6,965 nt of DNA from Desulfobacterales bacterium. Lineage in GTDB: Bacteria; Desulfobacterota; Desulfobacteria; Desulfobacterales; Desulfobacteraceae. Position 1 is the stretch's first letter, and every line of letters starts with the position of its first letter. The translations under genes and the position numbers were made by a program. The DNA is taken from positions 1-6,965 of the forward strand of contig JAKSAU010000923.1 in assembly GCA_022361535.1 (NCBI GenBank), in the 5' to 3' direction. The notes under the pieces were generated by a model. It saw only the letters and a program-made list of their open reading frames with translations, was not told the origin of the DNA and searched no databases. Shown here one piece after another: positions 1 to 6,651 of this stretch.

Positions 1-1335
1 CTTCTCCCCGGCAATATCATATTCAAACGCGTCTGTTATCTTTACCTGAACAAGGCTGCCAATGTCCAGACCGTCTGAATAAATAAATGTCACGCCATCC
101 ACTTCCGGGGCCTGAAATGGGGCTCTGCCGATATATACCCCTTCTTCAGGATTTTCTTCTATCAGCACGGTATATGTTTTGCCCACATGGCGGGCATTGC
201 GCTTTTCTGAAATCTTTGCCTGTACTGCCATAATGGTATCATGGCGCTTTTCAGCAATATCGCCGGGTACATGGTCTTTAAACCCATGGGACTTGAGATC
301 TTCTGAATCCGAATAGGTAAACACACCCAAATGATCAAACTCAACTGCCGTGATAAAATCCAAAAGGGTTTGAAATTCATCTTCTGTTTCATCTGGGAAA
401 CCAACAATCACTGTTGTTCTAAGACTTGCATCCGGATCAAGCTGCCGGATTGTTGTGAACAACTGGCTTAACTCTTCCTGGGTATAAGGCCTGCCCATCC
501 TTTTGAGTGCGGAAGAAGCTGCATGTTGGATAGGGACATCATAATATGCACAGATATTTGAATGATCCCTGACCGCTTTAATAACCTGCTCATCTAAAGT
601 TTTTGGATGGGTGTATAAAAACCGAATCCAGGCGGACGGATCTTTTTTGACAAGGGCCTGTGATAACTCTGCCAGTACCGTATGAAATCCAGGTGCATCA
701 TCGCCGGTTAAATCCTGGCCATAGTCCGTGGTATTCTCGGCGGTCAGGATAATTTCCTTCACCCCTTTGTCCACAAGGGCTCCGGCCTCAGCGCAGATAT
801 CACCAATGGGCCGGGATCTTTGTTTTCCCCGAAGGCTTGGAATGATGCAATAGGTGCAGTGACGGTTACACCCTTCAGATACTTTGATATACCCGAACCC
901 TTGCGAGATAAGTTCCCGGGACTCGGACGTATCCTGAAATCCTCTGGAATTGGGATCCGGAAACAGGGTCAAAGGTTGGGTTTCTTTGCCTTCAACCGCA
1001 GCCACAATCTGGTCACAGGCAGCCGTCCCCAAAAAGGCATCCACTTCTGGCAGGCTTTTCACCAGATCAGGATCATCTTTATATCTCTGGGCAAGGCAAC
1101 CTGTTGCAATCAGGCGCTTGCAGGCACCCTCTTTTTTAAATTCCGCCATATCCAAAATGGTTTCAACCGCCTCGTCTGAGGCGGTTGAAATGAACCCGCA
1201 GGTATTTACAATGATGGCGTGGGCCGCAGCCGGATCAGATGCAATTTCATGTCCGGCTGCAGCAAGCTTGCCCAGCATAATTTCGCTGTCCACCTGGTTA
1301 CGTGAACAGCCTAAGGTTTCAAGATATACTATCAT
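1..1335 (-). CDS. rimO: Ribosomal protein S12 methylthiotransferase RimO (3' end cut by window edge)
   Basis: Radical-SAM enzyme that adds a methylthio group to a conserved aspartate of ribosomal protein S12, using two [4Fe-4S] clusters and S-adenosylmethionine in the cytoplasm. The frame stays open for 445 codons from the ATG at 1335 to the left edge. Seen: the N-terminal UPF0004 domain with its three cluster cysteines C10 ([11 protein letters not shown]), C46 (NTCGFI) and C80 (ATGCLAQR); the radical-SAM motif CNRHCTYC at C156, C160 and C163, followed by [15 protein letters not shown]; the RimO-type TTDYGQDL strand; and a C-terminal TRAM-like region ending near [11 protein letters not shown]. 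The ending and SRPIG favour RimO over its paralogue MiaB. Compared with E. coli RimO from memory, only a few residues should be missing beyond position 1. The start overlaps the htpG stop by 4 bases (ATGA), suggesting translational coupling. IVGFPDETE replaces the usual GFPGETE, a minor variation. A perfect 13-bp inverted repeat lies within codons 49-59. Confidence 0.96.
   Translation of the reverse strand, partial: MIVYLETLGCSRNQVDSEIMLGKLAAAGHEIASDPAAAHAIIVNTCGFISTASDEAVETILDMAEFKKEGACKRLIATGCLAQRYKDDPDLVKSLPEVDAFLGTAACDQIVAAVEGKETQPLTLFPDPNSRGFQDTSESRELISQGFGYIKVSEGCNRHCTYCIIPSLRGKQRSRPIGDICAEAGALVDKGVKEIILTAENTTDYGQDLTGDDAPGFHTVLAELSQALVKKDPSAWIRFLYTHPKTLDEQVIKAVRDHSNICAYYDVPIQHAASSALKRMGRPYTQEELSQLFTTIRQLDPDASLRTTVIVGFPDETEDEFQTLLDFITAVEFDHLGVFTYSDSEDLKSHGFKDHVPGDIAEKRHDTIMAVQAKISEKRNARHVGKTYTVLIEENPEEGVYIGRAPFQAPEVDGVTFIYSDGLDIGSLVQVKITDAFEYDIAGEK
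1161..1190 (-). repeat. Perfect 13-bp inverted repeat (hairpin) inside rimO
   Basis: The arms at 1161-1173 (TTTCAACCGCCTC) and 1178-1190 (GAGGCGGTTGAAA) are exact reverse complements around a 4-base loop. In the rimO mRNA this is a GC-rich 13-bp stem about 145-174 bases after the start codon. It encodes residues around [11 protein letters not shown], with no insertion relative to E. coli RimO as I recall that sequence. It has no U-tract after it, so it is not a normal intrinsic terminator. Its function is unknown. Confidence 0.85.
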
Positions 1336-3254
1336 ATGGCTTTGGCCATGAGATCCCCAAGCAAGGAAGAGAAACGGGCCGGATTGTCCAGCTTGCCCCC
1401 TTCGGAGATTACGGCAATGTCATAAAGCAGATCAGAATAGTCAGTGAGCACAGGATTAGTGGTGTCGGATTCAAACAGTTCTTTGATCTTTTCCATGACC
1501 GGGTGATTAACGTTTACTTCCATGACCCTTTTGTTTTCCGGAGTTTTCTGGCCGGACGCTTTCATGATTTTTTCCATGTAGGCGCTCATGCCAAAGTCGT
1601 CACCGGACAGACAGGAAACAGAGTCTTTCAAACGGTTGGAAACCACAACATCCTTGACCTTGGCTTCCAGCTTGCCTTTAAGGAAAGAAAGCAGGGCAGA
1701 GTATTCATTTTTCTTGTCATCATCTACCTTGTCTACATCAAGATCACCCTTTTCAGCACTTTTCAGTTTCTTTTCTTTGTATTCAGGCAAAGACTGGGTT
1801 ACCCATTCGTCAATGGGATCCACCATAAGAAGAACTTCGTAGTCTTTTGCTTTCAGGGATTCCAGCAGAGGAGAATTAGCAAGAGAGGTCAAGCTTTCAC
1901 CGGTAAGGAAATAGATTTCTTTCTGGTCTTCCGGCATATTCTCAATGTACTGATCCAGGGTCACATATTTATCACCGGATTTGGTGGTTTTGTAACGCAT
2001 GAGTGAAGCCAGCCGTTCCTTGTTGGCAAAATCCGTGGGGATACCGGCTTTAAGAGCCTGACCGAATTCTTCATAGAATTCAATATACTTATCTTCTTCC
2101 ATACCTTCCAGTACAGAGAAAACCTGCTTGACCAGGTTCTTCTGAATACTTCTTACAAGGCGGTCTTCCTGGAGAATTTCACGGCTCACATTAAGGTTCA
2201 GGTCCGGCGCATCCACAACACCCTGGACAAATCCCAAGTATTCCGGGAGCAGCTCTTTGCAGTCATCCATGATGAATACACGTTTGCAGTAAAGCTGCAT
2301 ACCGTGCTTGCGTTCAGGACGGAACAGATCAAACGGGGCTTTGGACGGCAGGTACATAAGCACATCGTACTCAGTCACCCCTTCAAACTTTTTATGGATG
2401 ATTTCACAAGGATCATCCCAGTTATGGGAAATATGCTTGTAAAACTCTTTGTGCTCGTCTTCAGTAACCTCATCCTTGGCTTTGGCCCAGATGGCTTTCA
2501 TGGAATTCAGTGTTTCATCAGCCCTGACTTTGCGGAAGGTATCCCCAATGGGTTTGCCTTCACTGTCTTTGACGATTTCGTTTTCAGGGATGGGCTCGCT
2601 TTTTTCAACATTCATGATCACAGGATAGGTGACAAAATCAGAATGTTTCTTAACAATGTGCTGGATGGTGTATTCTTCTGTGAAATCCTGGCCCCCTTCT
2701 TCCGGATCTCTCAAGAACAGAGTAATCTCTGTACCGCGGCCTTCTTTTTCAATTTCTTCAAGGGTATAAGACCCTTTACCGTCAGACTCCCACCGGGTGC
2801 CTTTCTCTTCGCCGGGTGCCCGGGTATCCAAACGCACTTTATCAGCAACGATAAAAGCGGAATAGAAACCCACACCAAACTGGCCTATGAGTTCAGGGGA
2901 AAGGCCTGTCTCATTTTTGGATTTTTCAAGGGCTTCCATAAACGCTGCTGTACCGGACTGGGCAATGGTACCGATGTTGTCGTTGACTTCATCAAAGGTC
3001 ATGCCGATACCATTATCTGAGATTGTAAAAGTCTTGGCCTCTTGGTCTACGGCAAGGCGGATGTGAAAGTCAGTATCATCTGCAAATAGATCCGGCTCGG
3101 TCTGTTCTTTAAAGCGGGCCTTGTCTATGGCGTCCGAAGCATTTGAAATCAATTCACGGACAAAGATCTCCTGGTTGGAATAAAGAGAGTGGATAATCAG
3201 ATGCAGTAACTGCTGAACTTCTGTTTTAAATTTACGTGTCTTTTTTGCTGCCAT
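1332..3254 (-). CDS. htpG: Molecular chaperone HtpG (bacterial Hsp90)
   Basis: ATP-driven homodimeric cytosolic chaperone that helps fold and protect client proteins, working with the DnaK system. The 640-residue length is normal for HtpG. Seen: the N-terminal GHKL ATPase domain (about 1-230) with [16 protein letters not shown] carrying the catalytic Glu34 and Mg-binding Asn38, DNGIGM with Asp80 for adenine contact, the lid glycine motif [11 protein letters not shown] at 124-134, and GTEI at 174-177. The middle domain contains the NVSRE motif with Arg358, the residue known to contact the ATP gamma-phosphate. The C-terminal dimerisation domain ends in DLMAKAI without the eukaryotic MEEVD tail, as expected in bacteria. 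The ATG at 3254 has a strong GAGGAG site 5 bases upstream and starts at the conserved [14 protein letters not shown] segment. The stop overlaps the rimO start by 4 bases, so the two are probably co-transcribed. Confidence 0.98.
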   Translation of the reverse strand: MAAKKTRKFKTEVQQLLHLIIHSLYSNQEIFVRELISNASDAIDKARFKEQTEPDLFADDTDFHIRLAVDQEAKTFTISDNGIGMTFDEVNDNIGTIAQSGTAAFMEALEKSKNETGLSPELIGQFGVGFYSAFIVADKVRLDTRAPGEEKGTRWESDGKGSYTLEEIEKEGRGTEITLFLRDPEEGGQDFTEEYTIQHIVKKHSDFVTYPVIMNVEKSEPIPENEIVKDSEGKPIGDTFRKVRADETLNSMKAIWAKAKDEVTEDEHKEFYKHISHNWDDPCEIIHKKFEGVTEYDVLMYLPSKAPFDLFRPERKHGMQLYCKRVFIMDDCKELLPEYLGFVQGVVDAPDLNLNVSREILQEDRLVRSIQKNLVKQVFSVLEGMEEDKYIEFYEEFGQALKAGIPTDFANKERLASLMRYKTTKSGDKYVTLDQYIENMPEDQKEIYFLTGESLTSLANSPLLESLKAKDYEVLLMVDPIDEWVTQSLPEYKEKKLKSAEKGDLDVDKVDDDKKNEYSALLSFLKGKLEAKVKDVVVSNRLKDSVSCLSGDDFGMSAYMEKIMKASGQKTPENKRVMEVNVNHPVMEKIKELFESDTTNPVLTDYSDLLYDIAVISEGGKLDNPARFSSLLGDLMAKAI

Positions 3255-3259
3255 TTTTG

Positions 3260-3265
3260 CTCCTC
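3260..3265 (-). promoter_or_regulatory. Ribosome binding site of htpG
   Basis: GAGGAG on the minus strand, with 5 bases (CAAAA) before the ATG at 3254. It is a strong match to the anti-Shine-Dalgarno sequence and fixes the htpG start. Confidence 0.85.
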
Positions 3266-3296
3266 AGTTTAAACTCCTATTTGTTTCAATTCATTA

Positions 3297-3346
3297 ATTA
3301 TAAAAATAGTTTCCAATAATAATTGTCGCAAAAAAGAAATTGTCAA
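3297..3346 (-). promoter_or_regulatory. Probable htpG promoter region
   Basis: In the 158-base AT-rich gap upstream of htpG, the minus strand carries a perfect TTGACA (3346-3341) followed after 19 bases by TATTAT (3321-3316). Further down is a perfect TATAAT (3302-3297), which lacks a good -35 at the right distance. The 19-base spacer is longer than ideal, so the exact promoter is uncertain. I see no CIRCE element (TTAGCACTC-N9-GAGTGCTAA) and no clear sigma32-type CCCCAT box, although htpG is often a heat-shock gene. Confidence 0.45.
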
Positions 3347-3412
3347 GGCAGTCTGGTAAAATTCAAATCCGTTGCCGGACAAGAGGATCGAAAGGTTTTG
3401 CAGCAGACGGAA

Positions 3413-4348
3413 TTATCGCTTTTTAATCCAGTTGAAAACCCTGCCGTCAATGGCTGCAAGTCCGGCAAAGATCATTGCCATGCCTGCAAAGGCATTCCAG
3501 GATAAAGATTCGCCAAGAATCACCGCTCCAAGGAAAATCGCTGACACAGGAATCAAAAAGGTTACCAATAGAATATTGGTTGCCCCGGCACGGGCCAGTA
3601 CATAAAAATAGATAATGTATGCCAGGGCTGTGGAAACCAATGCAAGGCAAACCAAAGCCGCCCAAGTCAAAGCTGTGGGCTCAAGCCCAAAAGGCTGCTC
3701 TAATGCAAAAGTTAGTGGAATCATAATCAGGGTAGACCCGGTAAGCATGCCGGCCGCCACCACAACAGGATCAAGATCCTTGAACCTTCTGCCGAAAATG
3801 GCGGCAAACGCATAGAGAAGCGCCGCCCCCAATACAGCCACTTGGGCTATAGCGGCACGACTGTCCCCGCTCAGGGAAGTGACTCCGATCAGGATGGCCA
3901 CCCCGATCCAACCAAAAGCCACCCCGACCAGCCGGTTCGGGGTCAATCGTTCTTCGCGGGTCAAAAAATGGGCTAAAAGGGCTGAAAACACAGGTGAAAA
4001 GGCATTAAGAATCGATGCCAAACCGGACTCGATAATGGTCTGCCCCCAGGTAATCAGTGAGAAAGGAAGTACATTATTCATGGCACCCAATGCAATCAAA
4101 CCAGCCCAGATACCGGGAGACGACGGCATCCTGCGCCCTGTTGCCAGAACAAATCCCCAAAGGGCTGCTGCTGCCATACCTACCCGGACCATGACAATGG
4201 TAAACGGCGTCATGGTCACAACCGCGACTTCCACAAAAAAGAAAGAAGCCCCCCAGATCAGGGACAGGACAAAGATCAAAACCCACTCCCGGATTGTCAT
4301 CCTGTGATTGACTTCAGTTTTAATATGTTCAGATGCATTTGCTTTCAT
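3413..4348 (-). CDS. DMT superfamily (EamA-type) membrane transporter
   Basis: Inner-membrane protein of the drug/metabolite transporter superfamily. Members export amino acids, metabolites or drugs, and the substrate cannot be told from this sequence. The 311 residues form two EamA repeats of about five hydrophobic helices each. Repeat one starts at residue 22 with the typical LIWGASFFFVEVA helix and ends around residues 140-155 (LVGVAFGWIGVAILIG). Repeat two starts around 167 (AQVAVLGAALLYAFAAIFGRRF) and includes the family-typical LGES motif near residue 280. The tail WIKKR is basic, fitting a cytoplasmic end. The ATG at 4348 has AAGGAA 10 bases upstream (4364-4359). The later in-frame Met17 (4300) has only a poor, abutting CAGG, so the longer form is preferred. 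It is transcribed toward htpG but separated from it by 158 bases, and is divergent from the kinase-like gene. Closely similar proteins are often annotated only as EamA family transporter. Confidence 0.92.
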   Translation of the reverse strand: MKANASEHIKTEVNHRMTIREWVLIFVLSLIWGASFFFVEVAVVTMTPFTIVMVRVGMAAAALWGFVLATGRRMPSSPGIWAGLIALGAMNNVLPFSLITWGQTIIESGLASILNAFSPVFSALLAHFLTREERLTPNRLVGVAFGWIGVAILIGVTSLSGDSRAAIAQVAVLGAALLYAFAAIFGRRFKDLDPVVVAAGMLTGSTLIMIPLTFALEQPFGLEPTALTWAALVCLALVSTALAYIIYFYVLARAGATNILLVTFLIPVSAIFLGAVILGESLSWNAFAGMAMIFAGLAAIDGRVFNWIKKR

Positions 4349-4396
4349 CGATATGTGGTTCCTTCATTTTATATAAGGTAATTTAGGATTAGCATC

Positions 4397-4510
4397 ATAT
4401 CCCTATACGGTTGGTTTTGCCACCCGGTTCTTGCCATTTCACAACTAAAGACACATGCTGTTACAAAACCAATTTCATATGCTTTACATTAAATATCCCA
4501 AACGGCTGGT
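4397..4510. repeat. Paired imperfect direct repeats in the divergent intergenic region
   Basis: Two copies of ATATCCC-(2 or 3 bases)-ACGG-N-TGGT occur at 4397-4415 and 4493-4510, differing by one gap and a few bases. One copy lies about 48 bases upstream of the transporter start, the other about 30 bases upstream of the kinase-like gene. The same region has a 9-bp inverted pair, TTGGTTTTG (4411-4419) and CAAAACCAA (4464-4472). These could be sites for a regulator shared by the divergent genes, but short repeats in 192 bases can arise by chance. I found no convincing -35/-10 pair for either gene here. Confidence 0.35.
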
Positions 4511-4540
4511 ATCCCCTCCCAATCTCTGGTAAAAAAAAGA

Positions 4541-5410
4541 ATGGACGATATCAGAAGCCAGGCCCACTTATCCGGTAAAGAGGTTAAACAGCTTAATTTC
4601 ATAAAAGACTCAAAGCTTTACGTCTTCCGCAAATACTATCGGTCCGGATTAAGATCACATATATTTGAAGTGGTGTCATCCCAGGATGTAGAAAAGGAAA
4701 CAACTGGTGTTCTTGAAGACGGTATCCGGGTTTTTCCCAGGGCAAAACCCATTAAAATGTTCAGGATATTCAGGAACCGTTTTGGGTCCAAGGAAGAGAT
4801 TTTTCTTGAAATCAAACGGTATAAAACGCTTCTTTCCGTTTTAGGGCCTGAGTATATTGCAAGGTCCGAAGAGTTCATAGCTGATTACAGGGGAACTGAT
4901 CCTTCAGGTCGAATCCTTTTGTGTGGTCTCCAGGAATATGTGGACGGTCAAATCCTTGACCCGTGGCGTGTATCAGGCCCGGAAAACATATCTGCCCTTC
5001 TCAGTGCCATGGACCATGACGCAACCATGGAGGAGAGAACCCGGACTGCTATGGGCAATATAGCCTGTTTTATCCAGGGTATCAGACGGCTCATGGATCA
5101 AACCGGGTATATCCCGGACTTGGCAGGTCTTGGAAACCTGATCCTCACACCTGAAGGCGGTATCAAACTGGTGGATATCAATAATATCGTGGAAATCAAA
5201 AAGGATAAATTCATCCACCTGGATGATAAAGGGTATCCGGCATGTGATGTATCTGTGCAGGTTCTGGCAATCCTGGAAGAAAAACTTTTAGGCCAAAACC
5301 ATTCAGATACAGATCCATTGTTTAAACTCTTTTTAACTCCGGATCGAATCCGGCAGGTTAAAGCTATTGAACAGGCCTTTTACCGGCAGCTCAATGCGAC
5401 TAATACCTGA
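4541..5410 (+). CDS. Uncharacterised protein with a divergent kinase/phosphotransferase-like fold
   Basis: I do not recognise the family by name. The 289-residue soluble protein has no signal peptide or membrane segment. Its layout resembles a protein-kinase or aminoglycoside-phosphotransferase fold: a possible beta3 Lys72 (PIKMFRIF), a helix-C-like segment with Glu90 (EIFLEIKRYKTLL), a hinge-like ILLCGLQEYVDG (125-136), a catalytic-loop-like IPDLAGLGNLILT with Asp193 and Asn199, and KLVDINN with Asp212 in the place of the DFG/IDF aspartate. Oddities: no glycine-rich loop is evident, the HxD histidine is Ile, and the Asp-to-Asn spacing is one residue longer than usual. It may be a weakly active kinase, a small-molecule phosphotransferase or a pseudokinase; the fold assignment is inference. 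The ATG at 4541 has only a weak upstream GGTAAAAAAAAGA and no good Shine-Dalgarno site. It diverges from the transporter and converges on the DUF1989 gene. Confidence is high that it is a gene, about 0.45 for the fold. Confidence 0.8.
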   Translation: MDDIRSQAHLSGKEVKQLNFIKDSKLYVFRKYYRSGLRSHIFEVVSSQDVEKETTGVLEDGIRVFPRAKPIKMFRIFRNRFGSKEEIFLEIKRYKTLLSVLGPEYIARSEEFIADYRGTDPSGRILLCGLQEYVDGQILDPWRVSGPENISALLSAMDHDATMEERTRTAMGNIACFIQGIRRLMDQTGYIPDLAGLGNLILTPEGGIKLVDINNIVEIKKDKFIHLDDKGYPACDVSVQVLAILEEKLLGQNHSDTDPLFKLFLTPDRIRQVKAIEQAFYRQLNATNT

Positions 5411-5422
5411 TTTCGGCCACTC

Positions 5423-5439
5423 AAATTTTATTAAAATTT
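5423..5439. terminator. Weak AT-only hairpin between convergent genes
   Basis: AAATTTT-ATT-AAAATTT forms a 7-bp AT-only stem in the 30-base gap between the two facing stop codons, with T-rich sequence following in the plus direction. It could work as a weak bidirectional terminator, but it lacks the GC-rich stem of a standard intrinsic terminator. Confidence 0.3.
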
Positions 5440-5440
5440 T

Positions 5441-6301
5441 TTACATACCGTGGCTGCAGGAATAGGCTGACTTTCCAGGTTTAATCCATCCATCTAAAGC
5501 CCCTTGTTCAGGCTGAAAAATCTCCACTTTTAATGGATAACAAGGAGCAGTATCACTGGAATGTTCCGAGCCGCAGTCACCACCAGGGCAGGCTGACAAA
5601 CCACCTATAAGGTCAATTTCTGCAAAAAACTCAAGAAAATCACCAGGTCTTACCGGGCTTGCCTTCATAAAATACTGATGGGTGTCCTTAGTAAATCCCG
5701 TGCACATAAAAACGTTGAGCACATCGTGCACAAGGGTCTCAGCCTGATTCAAGGAAAGTCCGCTTTCAGCGGCCAGCGCCCGGATCAAGTTGGAATGGCA
5801 GCAAAAATGATAGTCATCGCCACTTAGCAGGCGGCCGGTATAAGGATCACACCGGGTACCGATGACATCATGAACGCCGCCCCCAAACTCATCAAATCCA
5901 TACCAATCTAAGGTATCATGGGTGATGGTAGCCATGGGGCGCATATAGGGAAAACTGCTCCACATCCGGTCCCCCACGCCCAAATGAGTGCCATGAAGCG
6001 CCCGGGTCTTACCACTGTAAAACCGTTCTTTTAAATCTTCGGCTGCCCATAAATTCAGGTCTCCCACCTGGGGCCCTTCAATACTCACGATCCTGAAAAA
6101 TTGACCGGCTGCTACCTTGAACGTATTGGCATCCCTTGGAAGCACAATTATCTCATCAATCTTTTCCATTTTTTCTCTGGCTGCTGTGTACAGGTCCATA
6201 TCAGGTAAAGGAAGGGTGTCCACAGGGTAGCAGATAACGGGCTTTACGGATTTACGGGCATCGGCATCAGCCGGCTGCTTTGTCTGAGGTGCAGGTTTCA
6301 T
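5441..6301 (-). CDS. DUF1989 / urea carboxylase-associated family protein
   Basis: Member of the DUF1989 (UAAP) family. Some members, CgdA and CgdB, are subunits of carboxyguanidine deiminase in bacterial guanidine use; many stand-alone members have no known function. Seen (numbering from the start chosen here, 286 residues): AGQFFRI (65-71), QVGDLNLW (78-85), ERFYSGKTRALHGTHL (92-107), GDRMWSSFPYMRPMATIT (110-127), VHDVIGTRCDPYTGRLLSG (143-161), YHFCCHSNLIRAL (164-176) and SACPGGDCGS (236-245). These are the family hallmarks, with conserved His and Cys residues likely to bind metal. An in-frame ATG at 6388 would add 29 residues but has no Shine-Dalgarno site. The ATG at 6301 has AAGGAA 6 bases upstream and a promoter inside the longer frame, so I prefer it. 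The first ~48 residues lack motifs. No urea or guanidine carboxylase or hydrolase gene is in the window, so the substrate is unassigned. Confidence 0.92.
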   Translation of the reverse strand: MKPAPQTKQPADADARKSVKPVICYPVDTLPLPDMDLYTAAREKMEKIDEIIVLPRDANTFKVAAGQFFRIVSIEGPQVGDLNLWAAEDLKERFYSGKTRALHGTHLGVGDRMWSSFPYMRPMATITHDTLDWYGFDEFGGGVHDVIGTRCDPYTGRLLSGDDYHFCCHSNLIRALAAESGLSLNQAETLVHDVLNVFMCTGFTKDTHQYFMKASPVRPGDFLEFFAEIDLIGGLSACPGGDCGSEHSSDTAPCYPLKVEIFQPEQGALDGWIKPGKSAYSCSHGM

Positions 6302-6307
6302 GCGGCA

Positions 6308-6313
6308 TTCCTT
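6308..6313 (-). promoter_or_regulatory. Ribosome binding site deciding the DUF1989 start
   Basis: AAGGAA on the minus strand, 6 bases before the ATG at 6301. The upstream alternative ATG at 6388 has no purine-rich site before it, so this site argues for the shorter protein. Confidence 0.7.
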
Positions 6314-6347
6314 TTCGATTGGTCGTATGGGTTCAAACACCTTAAAA

Positions 6348-6375
6348 ACTATACGATTTATCATTTTCTTGGCAA
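6348..6375 (-). promoter_or_regulatory. Sigma70-type promoter of the DUF1989 gene
   Basis: On the minus strand, TTGCCA (6375-6370, 5 of 6 to consensus) is followed after 16 bases by TATAGT (6353-6348, 5 of 6). Transcription would begin near 6340, giving a leader of about 40 bases before the ATG at 6301. The promoter lies inside the longer open frame, which supports the shorter start. Confidence 0.6.
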
Positions 6376-6471
6376 GGACAAACTTCATCGTGCAAACAGG
6401 CTTTTGAAAAAACTTTTATAACAATTCTCAAAATGAATTTCAGGTTGGTCCTGTTGAACAAGTTAATCCCG

Positions 6472-6570
6472 TATAAAAATACCGGCCCGTTTATCCTGAA
6501 AACGGCATCAGGCGTATTTTTTGGAAAATACGGCAGCCGTTTTCGGGATAAACGAGCCGGTGTCTTTATA
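6472..6570. repeat. Large nested palindrome, MITE- or REP-like element
   Basis: The arms at 6472-6506 and 6536-6570 are reverse complements at 31 of 35 positions; the inner 26 bases (6481-6506 with 6536-6561) match at 24. Two of the four differences are G-U wobbles if the plus strand is transcribed. The central 29 bases contain a second perfect 8-bp stem, CGTATTTT (6513-6520) and AAAATACG (6525-6532), around a TTGG loop. Both outer ends read TATAAA inward. The element lies between divergent genes, where a terminator is not needed, and has no T-tract, so a dispersed palindromic repeat or a miniature inverted-repeat element fits better. No second copy is in the window. Confidence 0.85.
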
Positions 6571-6594
6571 GGCCTTAACCCTTCTTCCCCTGGT

Positions 6595-6623
6595 TTGACA
6601 TAAACCTGGATAGGTTTTATGTT
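6595..6623 (+). promoter_or_regulatory. Strong sigma70-type promoter of the NUDIX gene
   Basis: Perfect TTGACA at 6595-6600, an ideal 17-base spacer, and TATGTT at 6618-6623 (4 of 6 to TATAAT). Transcription would start near 6630, leaving a leader of only about 20 bases that includes the Shine-Dalgarno site. Confidence 0.7.
6598..6622. promoter_or_regulatory. Candidate operator filling the NUDIX promoter spacer
   Basis: AAACCT (6602-6607) and AGGTTT (6612-6617) form an inverted repeat around GGAT that exactly fills the -35/-10 spacer. Allowing one bulged base, the symmetry extends to ACATAAACCT (6598-6607) and AGGTTTTATGT (6612-6622), overlapping both promoter boxes. Because it lies upstream of the expected transcription start, it is more likely a DNA site for a dimeric repressor or MerR-type regulator than an RNA hairpin. 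No regulator gene is in the window. Confidence 0.5.
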
Positions 6624-6642
6624 GATATCGCAATTCTACATT

Positions 6643-6648
6643 AGGAGG
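6643..6648 (+). promoter_or_regulatory. Ribosome binding site of the NUDIX gene
   Basis: AGGAGG, a full consensus match, lies only 3 bases (CCC) before the ATG at 6652. The spacing is short, but there is no better in-frame start. Confidence 0.75.
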
Positions 6649-6651
6649 CCC

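Larger units (their letters stand above)
6302..6651. other. Divergent intergenic region between DUF1989 and NUDIX genes
   Basis: 350 bases without a supported gene. From left to right it holds the DUF1989 Shine-Dalgarno site and promoter, an unremarkable AT-rich stretch (about 6390-6471), the large palindrome (6472-6570), and the NUDIX promoter with its candidate operator and Shine-Dalgarno site (6595-6648). A 56-codon frame at 6433-6603 runs through the palindrome but has no ribosome binding site, and I do not call it. Confidence 0.7.

Noticed and set aside
820..1351. Plus-strand open frames of 119 and 133 codons.
   Set aside because: They lie antisense to rimO, whose frame carries all family motifs. 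Their translations show no domain.
1302..3020. Plus-strand open frames of 234 and 238 codons.
   Set aside because: They are antisense to the fully motif-supported htpG, and their Phe-rich composition is a by-product of the opposite strand.
3370..3385. Small hairpin (TCCG-GCAA-CGGA on the minus strand) after the transporter gene as its terminator.
   Set aside because: The stem is only 4-5 bp and the following sequence is only loosely T-rich, too weak to call.
4298..4300. Met17 of the transporter as the true start.
   Set aside because: It has only an abutting CAGG upstream, while the ATG at 4348 has AAGGAA at 10 bases.
6472..6570. The large palindrome as a transcription terminator.
   Set aside because: It lies between divergent genes and has no following T-tract in either direction, so the usual terminator reading does not fit.
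6433..6603. A 56-codon open frame on the plus strand running through the large palindrome.
   Set aside because: It has no Shine-Dalgarno site, its sequence is dictated by the inverted repeat, its stop lies in the NUDIX promoter spacer, and the product matches nothing I recognise.
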